This document shows positions 8,733 to 17,720 of a stretch of 64,000 nt of DNA, in pieces. Under the pieces are notes generated by a model that had not been told where the DNA came from, did not search any database, and saw nothing but the letters and a program-made list of their open reading frames with translations. Position 1 is the stretch's first letter. Every line of letters starts with the position of its first letter. Both the position numbers and the translations under genes were made by a program. Source of the DNA: Roseiarcus sp963709185 (GTDB lineage Bacteria; Pseudomonadota; Alphaproteobacteria; Rhizobiales; Beijerinckiaceae); contig CAVPVQ010000027.1 in assembly GCA_963709185.1 (NCBI GenBank), positions 1-64,000 on the forward strand, given 5' to 3'.

Positions 8733-8841
8733 TGCGTCTCTCTCCCGATTTTTCGCCTTCGCGACCGCGCCGCGCGCGACCCGTGGCGTCGTGCGATATA
8801 TGCCTCAATATTACGCGGGACGCGAGGGTTGGCGACCGCGG

Positions 8842-10155
8842 CTATCCCGCCGTAACGTCGACCTCCAGTTCCCCGTCGAGCACCCGCCGCGCGGTCGCCA
8901 GGTCGACCTCGCCGTTGATCGCGCCGATCGCGACGGTGGCGACGCAATTGCCGATCAGGTTGCCGAGCGCCCGCGCCATGCCGATGAACCAGTCGACGGA
9001 CAGCACCAGCACCAGCCCGATCGCCGGAATCGCCGGCACCGCGTTCAACGTCGCCGCGAGAATAACGATCGCCGATCCCGGTACGCCATGCGCGCCCTTG
9101 GAGGTGACCAGCGAAACCGCGAGCACCAGCAGGAGGTCGCCGAACGACAGCGGCGTGTTGGTCGCCTGAGCGATGAACACCACGCCGAGCGTCAGATAGA
9201 TCGAGAAGGCGTCGAGGTTGAACGAATAGCCGGTGGGGATCACCAGCCCGACCACCGATTCCTCGACCCCCATCCTCTCGAGCTTGCGCATGATCTGCGG
9301 CAGCACCGCGTCGGACGAGGCGGTCGCCAGCACGATCGTCAGCTCCTCGCGCATATAGGCGAGGAACTTGAAAATGTTGAGCCCGACGACGCGCATCACC
9401 GCGCCGAGCACCACGATCACGAACACGGCGACCGAAAGGTAGAATATCGCGACGAGCGACAGCAATTGCCGCAGCGAGCCGACGCCGTATTCGCCGACGG
9501 TGTAGGCGACCGCGCCGAGTACGCCGAGCGGCGCGAGGCGCACGATCAGCCCCATCATCTTGAACAGGATGCGCGACACCGCGTCGATCATCTCGGCGAC
9601 CGGCGCGCCGGGCGCGCCGACCAGCGCGAGCGAAACGCCGAACACGATGGCGAAGAACAGCACCTGCAGCACGTCGTTGCGCGCCAGCGCGTCGAACGCG
9701 GTCGACGGGATGATGTTGAGGATGAAGGCGCCGAAGCCGCCGCCCTGCAGCTTGTGCGCATGCTCGGCGTAGCCGGCGAGCGCCTTGGCGTCGAGCGTCG
9801 CCGGATCGATGTTCATGCCGCGGCCGGGCGCCAAGAGATAGGCGAGGCACAGGCCGACGATCAGCGCGAGCGTGGTCATGACTTCGAAATAGATCAGCGC
9901 CATCAGCCCGAGCCGGCCGACCTTCTTGAGGTCGCCGGCGCCGGCGATGCCGTGAACCACGACGCAAAAGACGATCGGCGCGACGATCATCGAAATCAGC
10001 TTCAGGAAACCGTCGCTGAGGATCTTGAGGCTCTTCGCGAAATCGGGCGCCGCCGAGCCAATGACGATCCCCAGGAGCAGCGCCACGACGACCTGGAAGA
10101 ACAGCGACTTGTAGAGCGGCGCGGGGGCGCGGGCAGCGGGCGCGGCTGAGGTCAT
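8842..10155 (-). CDS. DctA-type dicarboxylate:cation symporter
   Basis: A 437-residue membrane protein of the DAACS (SLC1-like) family. It has about eight transmembrane segments plus the re-entrant signature regions: SMIVAPIVFCVVVHGI near residue 60, the serine-rich motif TASSDAVLPQIMRKLERMG, then IPTGYSFNLDAFSIYLT and TSKGAHGVPGSAIVILAATL. It imports C4-dicarboxylates or dicarboxylic amino acids with H+/Na+. The start at 10155 gives the usual short cytoplasmic N-terminus and was preferred over a longer upstream frame. Confidence 0.93.
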   Translation of the reverse strand: MTSAAPAARAPAPLYKSLFFQVVVALLLGIVIGSAAPDFAKSLKILSDGFLKLISMIVAPIVFCVVVHGIAGAGDLKKVGRLGLMALIYFEVMTTLALIVGLCLAYLLAPGRGMNIDPATLDAKALAGYAEHAHKLQGGGFGAFILNIIPSTAFDALARNDVLQVLFFAIVFGVSLALVGAPGAPVAEMIDAVSRILFKMMGLIVRLAPLGVLGAVAYTVGEYGVGSLRQLLSLVAIFYLSVAVFVIVVLGAVMRVVGLNIFKFLAYMREELTIVLATASSDAVLPQIMRKLERMGVEESVVGLVIPTGYSFNLDAFSIYLTLGVVFIAQATNTPLSFGDLLLVLAVSLVTSKGAHGVPGSAIVILAATLNAVPAIPAIGLVLVLSVDWFIGMARALGNLIGNCVATVAIGAINGEVDLATARRVLDGELEVDVTAG

Positions 10156-10330
10156 GGCGACGATCCTGTGCGGGTCCGGCGGACCATCGCGCCGCCGCCC
10201 GGGGACGACTGCGCGCGAGCCGAGAGTGTCGCTTTCCCAAGGGTCTGGCAACGCCGATCCCGCGGCTGCCTCCGGGAATGCCGCGAAAGCGTCGATCTTC
10301 ATGCGCCGCGCCGTCGACGCCGGGCGCGCT

Positions 10331-10771
10331 TCATCGCCGACCGGCCATGAATCGCCGCAGCGCGGCGAGCCACCTCGCGAAGCCCTCATGCGCGAAATGG
10401 TTGATCCAGCGGTCGTGGTCCTCAGCGGCGCAGTCGAATGTCGCCGACCATTCGACGAAGGCCGCGTCGGTCTCGACGATCGGCGAAACGCGGATCGTCG
10501 CGACATAATCGCGCACCGGATAGGGCGAGGGATCGCACAGCGCGTAAGTATAGGAGCAGTCGATGTCGGAGTGGGCCAGCAGGATTTGCCGGATGGTCCG
10601 CTCCGGCGTCGCGACGCGGCGGATCGCCCCGACCTGATCGCCCGCCTTGCCGGCTTCGATGACGGTCTCGCTCTCGACGCCGGCCCAGCGATAGTGATCA
10701 AATGCGCGGATCGCCGCCCAGACTTCCACGGCCGGACGATCGATCGCGATGCTATAGTAGGACTTGGCCAT
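10331..10771 (-). CDS. SRPBCC family protein
   Basis: A 146-residue protein of the START/Bet v1-like superfamily (polyketide cyclase/dehydrase type). The N-terminal strand SIAIDRPAVEVWAAIRAFDHYRW, the central GAIRR...VATPERTIRQILLAHSD and the C-terminal helix are typical. These proteins form a hydrophobic cavity that binds lipids or other small ligands. The function is unknown. It is divergent from the cyclase gene. Confidence 0.8.
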   Translation of the reverse strand: MAKSYYSIAIDRPAVEVWAAIRAFDHYRWAGVESETVIEAGKAGDQVGAIRRVATPERTIRQILLAHSDIDCSYTYALCDPSPYPVRDYVATIRVSPIVETDAAFVEWSATFDCAAEDHDRWINHFAHEGFARWLAALRRFMAGRR

Positions 10772-10972
10772 GTCGTGATCTCTCGTTGTTCGCACCGTCC
10801 CTGGGGGCGGGACAATGCGGACGGCGGGCGGCGCGAACAATCCGGTTCTTGCACGCTCATCGTTCGGCGGCCCGCCCGTTCGCCGTCGATTGGCGTCCCG
10901 CCATTGCGCGAGGCGCCAAAAGCGCGCAGTCTCTTGCCGCAATCGCCGGCCGGCGGCGGGGTGTCGCGCCCA

Positions 10973-11707
10973 ATGACGTTGCGCTATTCGAAAATCTGCA
11001 AGGGATGCTGGCAGAACCTGCATGTGCCGATGGCGCTGCGCGGGGTGTTCTCGACGCCGTTTCGCGCGTTCGGCATCCGGCCGAGCCGGATGAACCCCAA
11101 CACCTGCACATTCTGCGAACTGATGTTCACCAAAGTGATGCGCGCGCGCAACATCACCATCGACGCGACGATCCTGTTCGCCGATCTCAGGGGCTTCACG
11201 CGGCTGTCCCAATCGCTGTCGTCCGACGCGCTTTCGGGGTTGCTCGATGCGTTCTACGACGAGTGCGCGAATGCGATCTGGGAGCACGACGGCCTGCTCA
11301 ACAAGACGATCGGCGACGCGGTGATGGCGGTGTTCAATTTTCCGATCCGGCGCGACGACCACGCCCGGCAGGCGGTGCTCGCGGCGCGGCAAATCCGGGC
11401 GCGGTGCGGGGCGCGCCGCGCCGAACTCGCCGCCGCGCTGGGCCTTGCCGACGATGCGCTGGCGGTCGGCGTCGGCATCGATTCGGGCAAGCTGAGCTTT
11501 GGCGAGTTCGGCCGCTCGCACCGCGACCTGACGGCGATCGGCACTGTGGTGAACGTCGCCTCGCGCGCCCAGTCGGTCGCCGAGGCCGGCCAGATCCTGG
11601 TCACCAGAGCGGTGTTCGACAGGGCGCGGAGCGATCTCGAAGGCAGCCAGGCCCGACCCTACGAACTCAAAGGCTTCGACGCGTCGGTCGCGCTGTTCGC
11701 AGCGTAA
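10973..11707 (+). CDS. Class III adenylate/guanylate cyclase with N-terminal Cys motifs
   Basis: A 244-residue soluble protein with one class III cyclase homology domain from about residue 62. Metal-binding aspartates are visible at Asp71 (LFADLRGFTRLSQ) and Asp115 (KTIGDAVMAVF). A substrate-site stretch GDSGK-like GIDSGKLSFGEFG and a TAIGTVVNVASRAQ transition-state region follow. The short N-terminus carries two CxxC pairs (Cys9/Cys12 and Cys45/Cys48) that could bind a metal or act as a redox switch. There are no membrane segments. The cNMP-binding oxidoreductase 3.4 kb upstream is a possible, unproven, responder. Confidence 0.88.
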   Translation: MTLRYSKICKGCWQNLHVPMALRGVFSTPFRAFGIRPSRMNPNTCTFCELMFTKVMRARNITIDATILFADLRGFTRLSQSLSSDALSGLLDAFYDECANAIWEHDGLLNKTIGDAVMAVFNFPIRRDDHARQAVLAARQIRARCGARRAELAAALGLADDALAVGVGIDSGKLSFGEFGRSHRDLTAIGTVVNVASRAQSVAEAGQILVTRAVFDRARSDLEGSQARPYELKGFDASVALFAA

Positions 11708-11849
11708 CGCGGGCTTTGAGGCGTCGCGACGCCCCTTTTCGCTCCGCTCCAGACTTTGTTGCGCCGGCCCGCGAACCGGGACAAGCTCGGCGCCGCCCGG
11801 CCCCGCGAATCAGGCGCGGGAAGCCGGCCGCGCCAGAAGGAACCACCCG

Positions 11850-12626
11850 GTGTCGCTGTTCCTCTCCGGACTTCCGCTATGGGCCCAGATGCTGGTGCTG
11901 GTGGTTCTGCCCACCATCGCCGCGATGTGCGGACCGATCCTGCTGCGCCGCTGGTCGAGCTACGAGCGCCTTTCGAGCAACAACGAGATCGCCGGCTTCA
12001 AGTTCGCCACCGTCGGGGTGATCTATTCGGTGCTGGTCGCCTTCGCGGTGATCGTCGTGTGGGAGAAGTTCAACGACGCCGAGGCCGCCGTGGTGCAGGA
12101 GGCCGGCGCGGCCGACACGCTCTATCGACTCACCACCGGCCCCGAGCCGTCGATGGTCGCCGCGAGGGCGGCGCTGGGCGAATATCTGAGCGCCGCCGTC
12201 GACCGCGAATGGCCGGCGATGGCCAGGGAGAAGGGAAGCCGCGAGGCGGCGCAGGCGCTCGACGCGCTCTATCGCGCGGCGTTGCGGGTGGCGAGCGAGG
12301 GAGCGAGGCAGCCGGGCGTGCTGACGGAAATGTTCAAGCAGCTCGATTCGCTCACCCAGGCGCGCCGCGCCCGCCTTCACCTTGCCGCCGGCGTGGTTCC
12401 CGGCATCGTCTGGCTGGTGCTGGTCTGCGGCGCCGTGCTGACCGTCGGCTTCACGTTCTTTTTCGGCGCTCGCAACCTGCCCGCCCAGGTCACGATGACC
12501 GGCGTGCTGTCGTTCCTGGTGTTCATGGCGCTGATGGTGATCGTGTCGATCAACCATCCCTTCACCGGCCCGTCCTCGGTCGACAGCGAGCCGTTGCGCT
12601 CGCTGGTCGAGGATTTCGCGCGTTGA
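11850..12626 (+). CDS. DUF4239 family membrane protein
   Basis: A 258-residue integral membrane protein with two N-terminal segments (residues about 8-28 and 48-70) and two C-terminal ones (about 185-240), separated by a soluble helical loop. This is the bestrophin-like DUF4239 layout. The ending SINHPFTGPSSVDSEPLRSL is characteristic of the family. Molecular function is unknown. The start is a GTG at 11850 with AGAAGGA seven bases upstream. Confidence 0.85.
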   Translation: MSLFLSGLPLWAQMLVLVVLPTIAAMCGPILLRRWSSYERLSSNNEIAGFKFATVGVIYSVLVAFAVIVVWEKFNDAEAAVVQEAGAADTLYRLTTGPEPSMVAARAALGEYLSAAVDREWPAMAREKGSREAAQALDALYRAALRVASEGARQPGVLTEMFKQLDSLTQARRARLHLAAGVVPGIVWLVLVCGAVLTVGFTFFFGARNLPAQVTMTGVLSFLVFMALMVIVSINHPFTGPSSVDSEPLRSLVEDFAR

Positions 12627-12646
12627 CCGCCTTGCGAGACGGCGCC

Positions 12647-13159
12647 CTATCGCGCGCTGCCTGGCGGGTCGAGGAAGCGCTGCACGAACACCAGGTCGAG
12701 CCAGCGGTCGAACTTGCGCCCGACCTCCCTGAAATGGGCAACCCGCTCGAAGCCGAGCCGCTCGTGGAAGCGCAGCGAGCCCTCGTTGGAGGCGTCGATT
12801 CCGCCGATCATCACATGCTTGCCCTGCGCGGCGGCGAGCGGAAACAGCGCGGCGACGAGCTGGCGCCCCACTCCGGCGCCGCGCGCGTCGGCGCGCACAT
12901 GCACGCTGTGCTCGACGCTGTGGCGATAGCCGGAAAAAGCGCCGCGGAACTCGCCGAACGAGGAAAAGCCGAGCACGCGCTCGCCCTCGGCCGCCGCCAG
13001 CACCGGAAAGCCGCGCCGCCGCCGCTGTTCGAACCATTCGCTTCGCTCGGCGAGGGTCGACGGCTCCGTCAAATAGACCGCCGTCGAGGTGGCGATCACC
13101 TCGTTGTAGATCGCCAGGATTTGCGGGAGATCGCCGGTCTCCGCGTCGCGTATCGGCAT
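12647..13159 (-). CDS. GNAT N-acetyltransferase, phosphinothricin acetyltransferase-like
   Basis: A 170-residue GNAT protein. The N-terminal MPIRDAETGDLPQILAIYNEVI, the WFEQRRRRGFPVLAA stretch and the SVHVRADARGAGVGRQLV acetyl-CoA loop match the PAT/MddA subgroup. Its members acetylate phosphinothricin, methionine sulfoximine or related amino acids. HERLGFERVAHFREVGRKFDRWLDLV near the end is also typical of it. Substrate not defined by context; the amidase gene lies 35 bases upstream on the same strand. Confidence 0.85.
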   Translation of the reverse strand: MPIRDAETGDLPQILAIYNEVIATSTAVYLTEPSTLAERSEWFEQRRRRGFPVLAAAEGERVLGFSSFGEFRGAFSGYRHSVEHSVHVRADARGAGVGRQLVAALFPLAAAQGKHVMIGGIDASNEGSLRFHERLGFERVAHFREVGRKFDRWLDLVFVQRFLDPPGSAR

Positions 13160-13194
13160 GGCGCTGGCTCCCGCTTGCGGCGCAAAGCCCCCGT

Positions 13195-13968
13195 CTAGGC
13201 CGTTTCGAGGCCGGCGAGCAAGGCGCGCAGCGTTTCGATGGTCGAGCCGTCCGCCTGCCCGTCGACCCGCGCCGGTCGGAAATGCCGCTGGAAGGCGGCC
13301 ACTGCGTCGCGGGTCGGCGCGTCGTAGACGCCGGTGACGTCGAGGCCGTAGCCGTAGAGCGCGAGCATCGCCTGCACGGCGCGAACCGGCGCGCCCTCTT
13401 CGCCGCGCGTCAGGCTCCGGCCCGCCGTCAGGGCGGCCGGCGCCGCCCAATGGCCAATCCCGGCGCGCGCCAGCGCATCCCACGGAAACCGCTCGCCCGG
13501 ATCGCGCTTGCGGCCGGGCGCGATGTCGGAATGGGCGAGAATCCGTTCGGGCGCGATCCGATGGCGCGCGGCGACGTCGGTCAGCAGCGCGATCACCGCC
13601 TCGACCTGCGCGCCGGGAAACGGCGGCGGGTCGTCCTCGCTCAGGCTGTGGCCGGGGTTGACGATCTCGACGCCGATCGACGCGGAATTGAGGTCGCGCT
13701 GGCCCTTCCAGACGCCGCGCCCGGCGTGCCAGGCGCGCCGGTCCTCGGCGACGAGTTGAACGACGCGGCCGTCCTCCCAGACGAAATAATGCGACGAGAC
13801 CTCGGAGGCCGGATCGCATAACCACGCCAGCGCCTGCGCGCCGGTCGGCATGCCGGTGTAGTGCAGGATCACCGCGTCCGGTCGATGGAACCCGCGCCGT
13901 TCGCCGTGATTGGGCGAGGCGATGAATTCGTCGGCGACCGGGCTGTCGGGGACGCGGGCGCCGTTCAT
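13195..13968 (-). CDS. N-acetylmuramoyl-L-alanine amidase (AmpD/AmiD type) with PG-binding domain
   Basis: A 257-residue enzyme. An Amidase_2 zinc domain (about residues 18-165) has ligands in ILHYTG, in the RRAWHAG region and in LAHSDIAPGRKRDPG. It is followed by a peptidoglycan-binding domain (about 185-250, AVRAVQAMLALYGY...YDAPTRDAVAAFQRHF). It cleaves the amide between MurNAc and L-Ala, probably for cell-wall recycling or turnover. No signal peptide is apparent at the chosen ATG, which suggests a cytoplasmic AmpD-like role, although the extra PG-binding domain is more usual in exported AmiD. Confidence 0.9.
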   Translation of the reverse strand: MNGARVPDSPVADEFIASPNHGERRGFHRPDAVILHYTGMPTGAQALAWLCDPASEVSSHYFVWEDGRVVQLVAEDRRAWHAGRGVWKGQRDLNSASIGVEIVNPGHSLSEDDPPPFPGAQVEAVIALLTDVAARHRIAPERILAHSDIAPGRKRDPGERFPWDALARAGIGHWAAPAALTAGRSLTRGEEGAPVRAVQAMLALYGYGLDVTGVYDAPTRDAVAAFQRHFRPARVDGQADGSTIETLRALLAGLETA

Positions 13969-14032
13969 GTCGCGCCGCCAGCTCTTCGATTCCCGCGGCG
14001 CCGGCCGGCCAACGACGCGAACCGGAGCGGCG

Positions 14033-14482
14033 TTACTTGGGGCACACCGGATTGCCGTTGTAGTCGTAGGTCGGCTTGGCGCATTTGGGCTTGCCCGGCG
14101 GCGGACCGCCATCCGCCGGACCGGGGCCTGCGTAAGCGGGGCCGGGGCCGGCGTAGCCGGGCGGCGGAGGTGGCGGGGGTCCGTTGTAATAGGGTCCGGG
14201 GCCATAGTAGCCGGGGCCAGGGCCATAATAATAGCCGGGACCGGGGCCGTAATAGCCCGGCGGCGGCGTCGCCGCCGCGCCGATCGTGGCGCCGGTCAAC
14301 GCGCCGATCACCCCGCCGACCAGCGCGCCGCCGGGTTTGCCGGTGGCCGCCGCGCCGATCAGTGCGCCGGTGGCGCCGCCGAGCACGGCGCCATTCGTCG
14401 CATTCTGACCTTCGGGCGTGTAGCAGCCGGCGGCTGGAAGCGCCAAGGCAAGCGCCGCGCAAAAATGAACGAGTCGGGGCAT
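14033..14482 (-). CDS. Glycine-zipper lipoprotein with Pro/Gly/Tyr-rich tail
   Basis: A 149-residue protein with a signal peptide and lipobox (LPAAGC, Cys about residue 20). A glycine-zipper segment (GGATGALIGAAATG...GGALVGGVIGALTGATIGAA) follows, then a PGYYGPGP-type repeat region and a final CAKPTYDYNGNPVCP motif with two cysteines. Proteins of this layout are outer-membrane lipoproteins of alphaproteobacteria. The repeat tail is probably exposed and disordered. Specific function unknown. Confidence 0.82.
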   Translation of the reverse strand: MPRLVHFCAALALALPAAGCYTPEGQNATNGAVLGGATGALIGAAATGKPGGALVGGVIGALTGATIGAAATPPPGYYGPGPGYYYGPGPGYYGPGPYYNGPPPPPPPGYAGPGPAYAGPGPADGGPPPGKPKCAKPTYDYNGNPVCPK

Positions 14483-14620
14483 GGTCAAACTCCGAATCCA
14501 ACGCGCCGGCGAACCCCGGCCCGCGAAAGCCGCCATTTCAGCACGCGCAAAGTGAACCCCCGGTGAATCCGCGGGCCAATCGGGAGGCGCCCCGTCTCCA
14601 AAGCCGCCCTCGGCAAAAGC

Positions 14621-16387
14621 TCAACCTTTGCGATGGAACGTGAAATCGGCGGAAAGGCCGGCGAGCTGGGCGACGTCGAGGCCATCGAGGGTCAGCGTCT
14701 GACCCTGCGGTCCCGCGATCACCACGTTGGCGCCCGAGTTGTTCGCCGCCGACAACAGCGCGTGGAAATTGGCGAAGTCCGTCTTGGACAGCGAAATCGT
14801 GTCATGACCCGCGCCGCGATCGTGGCTCGCAAAATCGGTGATCGTATCGGCGCCGAAAATCGGACCCAGCGCGAAGGTGTCGCGCGATCCGCCGCCGGTC
14901 ATCACGTCGTCGCCCTGGCCGCTCAACTGCACGCCGTTGGCCTCGCCGGTGATCTGGAAGCCGCCGTTCTCGAGCTCCGCGCTCTCCCAGCGCAGCCCGC
15001 CACCCGCGCCGTAGTGAAAATCGCCGACGAAATAGCTCTCGCCGGGCGCGTCGGTCACATGATCGGTGACGCCGGCCGAGGCCCCGGATTTGGTGTAGTC
15101 ATAGGTGATCGACGTGTAGCTCTGACCGGTCACCCCGGTCAGCGTCTTGCTGCGCAACTCCCCCGCCGCGTCGTAGTGCAGCGCCTTGCCGGTGAACGAC
15201 TGGCCGGTGATGTCGGCGGTTATGCGCGTTTCGCCGCTATAGGCGCCGGCGTAATTGTTGTCGGCCTCGATCAGCGAATAGGAGGCGCCCGCCGGCGCCG
15301 CCGAGAGATATTGCGCGCCGTCGAACAGGCCGTCGACATAGTCCTGCTGATAGGCCGAATAGGCTTGATGGGTCACGCCGACCACGTCGAGGTCGTAGGA
15401 GCCGGTGATTTTGGGCAGCAGGCTCGCGTCGGCGGCAGCCTCCGCGGCGGTCAGCGCCACCGTCGGCGTCCCTGCATCGGTAAAGCTGATCGACTGGATA
15501 TGGCTGGCGTCGGCTTCCAGCGTCTTGAACCCCGCCGAGATCAAGGCCGCGGAATCGGCAATATCGAACCCTCCGGCGATCGCGTTGAGGTCGGCTTTGT
15601 CGGTCAACACGAACGCGACCGGCACAGTCACCACATTGCCGGCGCCCTTGAGCTCGGCGATGACGTCGCCAATTCCATGCGCCGCCTCCTCCGCCAAAGC
15701 AATGACCGCCGCGCCCTCGGTCGAATTCCCCTCGAGCGAAATCTCCAGTCCGTCTTTTTCGAGCCCCGCATAGATGTTGGACAGGGTGGTCGTCGACGTA
15801 TTGGGAGAGGTGATCGCGTTCGTATAGAGGTCGAGATCGCCGGCGAAGGCGACGGTGGTGATGTCGCCGGCGATCGTCGCCTCGCTGAACGTATTGCCGT
15901 CCGCCTTCCAGGCGGCCAGCGCGGCGTTCAAGCCACCGGCGCTGGCGTTGTTGATGTCGGCGATGGCGTCGGGCGAGATCGGCAGCGCGTTCTGCCCGTA
16001 GCCGCTGAGGCCGAATTCCAGCGCGGCGGTCTGCGCCATGCCGCCGCCGAGGCTATGGCCGTCGGTCATGATCTGATAGCCCGGCAGCGCCGCTTGAACC
16101 GACGCCAGCACGCTCGCGAACTCGCCCTTGATCGCCTCCCATTCGGCTCCGCCCTCGTCGGAGACATCCGACTGCAGTTGCGCGAGGGTGGTGGTCCCCC
16201 GGAACGCGATCACCACCTGCTGCGTCGACGCGTTGACGAAAGTGCTGAACGAGTTGCCGCCGCTGTTGACGTAATAGGTGAAGTCGTCCGTCCAGCCCGC
16301 CGGCAGGTTGGCGGGCTCCAAAGTGTCGTAAGCGGCCTCCGAAAGCTCGGCGGCGACCAGGTTGCTGATTCCGGAACTGGTTGTCAT
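14621..16387 (-). CDS. Lipase-like protein with type I secretion C-terminus
   Basis: A 588-residue protein without a signal peptide. The N-terminal 300 residues resemble class 3 lipases: VVIAFRGTTTL, then the nucleophile elbow DGHSLGGGMAQTA (GxSxG, Ser about 110). The middle is degenerate. The last 110 residues hold QGDDVMTGGGSRDTF and a FGADTITDF strand, the RTX/serralysin-type C-terminal secretion module. The same module ends the protein at 25627-27576. It is likely exported in one step by a type I system not present in this window. The catalytic Asp/His could not be located with certainty, so the lipase activity is inferred. Confidence 0.78.
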   Translation of the reverse strand: MTTSSGISNLVAAELSEAAYDTLEPANLPAGWTDDFTYYVNSGGNSFSTFVNASTQQVVIAFRGTTTLAQLQSDVSDEGGAEWEAIKGEFASVLASVQAALPGYQIMTDGHSLGGGMAQTAALEFGLSGYGQNALPISPDAIADINNASAGGLNAALAAWKADGNTFSEATIAGDITTVAFAGDLDLYTNAITSPNTSTTTLSNIYAGLEKDGLEISLEGNSTEGAAVIALAEEAAHGIGDVIAELKGAGNVVTVPVAFVLTDKADLNAIAGGFDIADSAALISAGFKTLEADASHIQSISFTDAGTPTVALTAAEAAADASLLPKITGSYDLDVVGVTHQAYSAYQQDYVDGLFDGAQYLSAAPAGASYSLIEADNNYAGAYSGETRITADITGQSFTGKALHYDAAGELRSKTLTGVTGQSYTSITYDYTKSGASAGVTDHVTDAPGESYFVGDFHYGAGGGLRWESAELENGGFQITGEANGVQLSGQGDDVMTGGGSRDTFALGPIFGADTITDFASHDRGAGHDTISLSKTDFANFHALLSAANNSGANVVIAGPQGQTLTLDGLDVAQLAGLSADFTFHRKG

Positions 16388-16586
16388 GGCGCGTCTTGTT
16401 CCTTCGCTGGGGCGCCCGCGCCCGAAGCAGACGCTCTGTTCCGCCTAAAATATGTCGCCGAAATGGCCGCCGGGTTAATTCCGCGGCGTCACGGCCGGCC
16501 AATGGCGGGCATTGCCAAAATCCGCCGAACGCGACAACGTCGGGCGCGGCGGCGCGACAGGCCGCGCCGCGGAGGGAGTGGACGCC

Positions 16587-17651
16587 ATGAGGAGCTATCA
16601 GGTCGCCGCGTTCGGCGCGCCGCTGGTCGAGGCGCAAACGCCCACCCCGACGCCGCGGGGCTCCGAGACGTTGCTGGAAGTGATCGCCGCCGGCGTCTGC
16701 CACAGCGACTTGCACATCTGGGAAGGCGGCTATGATCTCGGCGGCGGCAAACGCCTGTCGCTGAAGGACCGCGGCATCGCTTTGCCGCTGACCATGGGCC
16801 ACGAAACCGCCGGCCGATTGGTCGCGACCGGGCCGGAGGCCAAAGGCGTCAGCCTCGGCAAGACCTATCTGGTCTATCCGTGGATCGGCTGCGGGCAGTG
16901 CCCGACCTGCCGGCGTGGCGACGAGCAGCTCTGCGCCACACCCAATTTTCTCGGCATCTTTCGCAACGGCGGCTACGCCGATTATCTGCTCGCGCCGCAT
17001 CCCCGATATCTGATCGACCTCGAGGGACTCGATCCCGAGGCGATGGCGCCATTCGCCTGCTCCGGGCTCACCGCGTTCAGCGCGCTCAACAAGGTCGCCG
17101 ACGTCGCCCGGGAGGTCCCCATTGCGATCGTCGGCGCCGGCGGCCTCGGGCTGATCGCCATCGAAATCCTCAAGGCGATCGGCGGCAAGGGCGCGGTGTC
17201 GGTCGACATCGACCCGGTCAAGCGCGAGGCGGCCAAGAGAACCGGCGCGCTCGCCGCCGTCGACCCGCGCGCCGGCGACGCGCAGGCGCAATTGACTGCG
17301 GCGCTCGGCGGTCCGGCCCGCGCCGTGGTCGATTTCGTCGGCAGCGCCGAGACCACCGCGCTCGGCTTCAACGCGCTCGACAAGGGCGGGAAACTGGTGA
17401 TCGTCGGCCTCTACGGCGGCGCCGCGCCGTGGTCGCTGCCGCTGATCCCGATGCGCGCGATCTCGATTCTCGGCAGCTATGTCGGCAGCCTCGCCGAACT
17501 GCGCGCCCTGGTCGATCTCGTGCGCGCCGGCAGGATAGCGCCGCTGCCGGTCACCCGGTGCGCGCTGCACGACGCCGATCGGACGCTGAACGAGCTACGC
17601 GCCGGACGGTTCATTGGCCGCGCGGTGCTGACGCCGGCCGCCGCCGGATGA
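16587..17651 (+). CDS. Zinc-dependent alcohol dehydrogenase (MDR family)
   Basis: A 354-residue medium-chain dehydrogenase. Catalytic zinc ligands are Cys and His in GVCHSDLHIW and His-Glu in MGHETAG. The structural zinc lobe is CGQCPTCRRGDEQLC. A Rossmann motif IVGAGGLGLIAIEI with an acidic residue (VDID) at the end of the second strand points to NAD. The start at 16587 has GGAGGG ten bases upstream. Substrate probably a primary alcohol or aldehyde. Confidence 0.9.
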   Translation: MRSYQVAAFGAPLVEAQTPTPTPRGSETLLEVIAAGVCHSDLHIWEGGYDLGGGKRLSLKDRGIALPLTMGHETAGRLVATGPEAKGVSLGKTYLVYPWIGCGQCPTCRRGDEQLCATPNFLGIFRNGGYADYLLAPHPRYLIDLEGLDPEAMAPFACSGLTAFSALNKVADVAREVPIAIVGAGGLGLIAIEILKAIGGKGAVSVDIDPVKREAAKRTGALAAVDPRAGDAQAQLTAALGGPARAVVDFVGSAETTALGFNALDKGGKLVIVGLYGGAAPWSLPLIPMRAISILGSYVGSLAELRALVDLVRAGRIAPLPVTRCALHDADRTLNELRAGRFIGRAVLTPAAAG

Positions 17652-17720
17652 TTTGGCTCCGTCGCGACAACGGCGATAGCGTGTGGCATCGTCGACCCCG
17701 AACTCTTCTGGAGCCGCCGC

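Noticed and set aside
8665..10149. 494-codon frame opposite the DctA-type gene
   Set aside because: Shadow frame of a GC-rich gene: rich in Arg, Asp, Gln and His, without any protein-family feature.
14633..16735. 700-codon frame opposite the lipase-like gene
   Set aside because: Shadow of the real gene on the other strand; composition of a complement frame.
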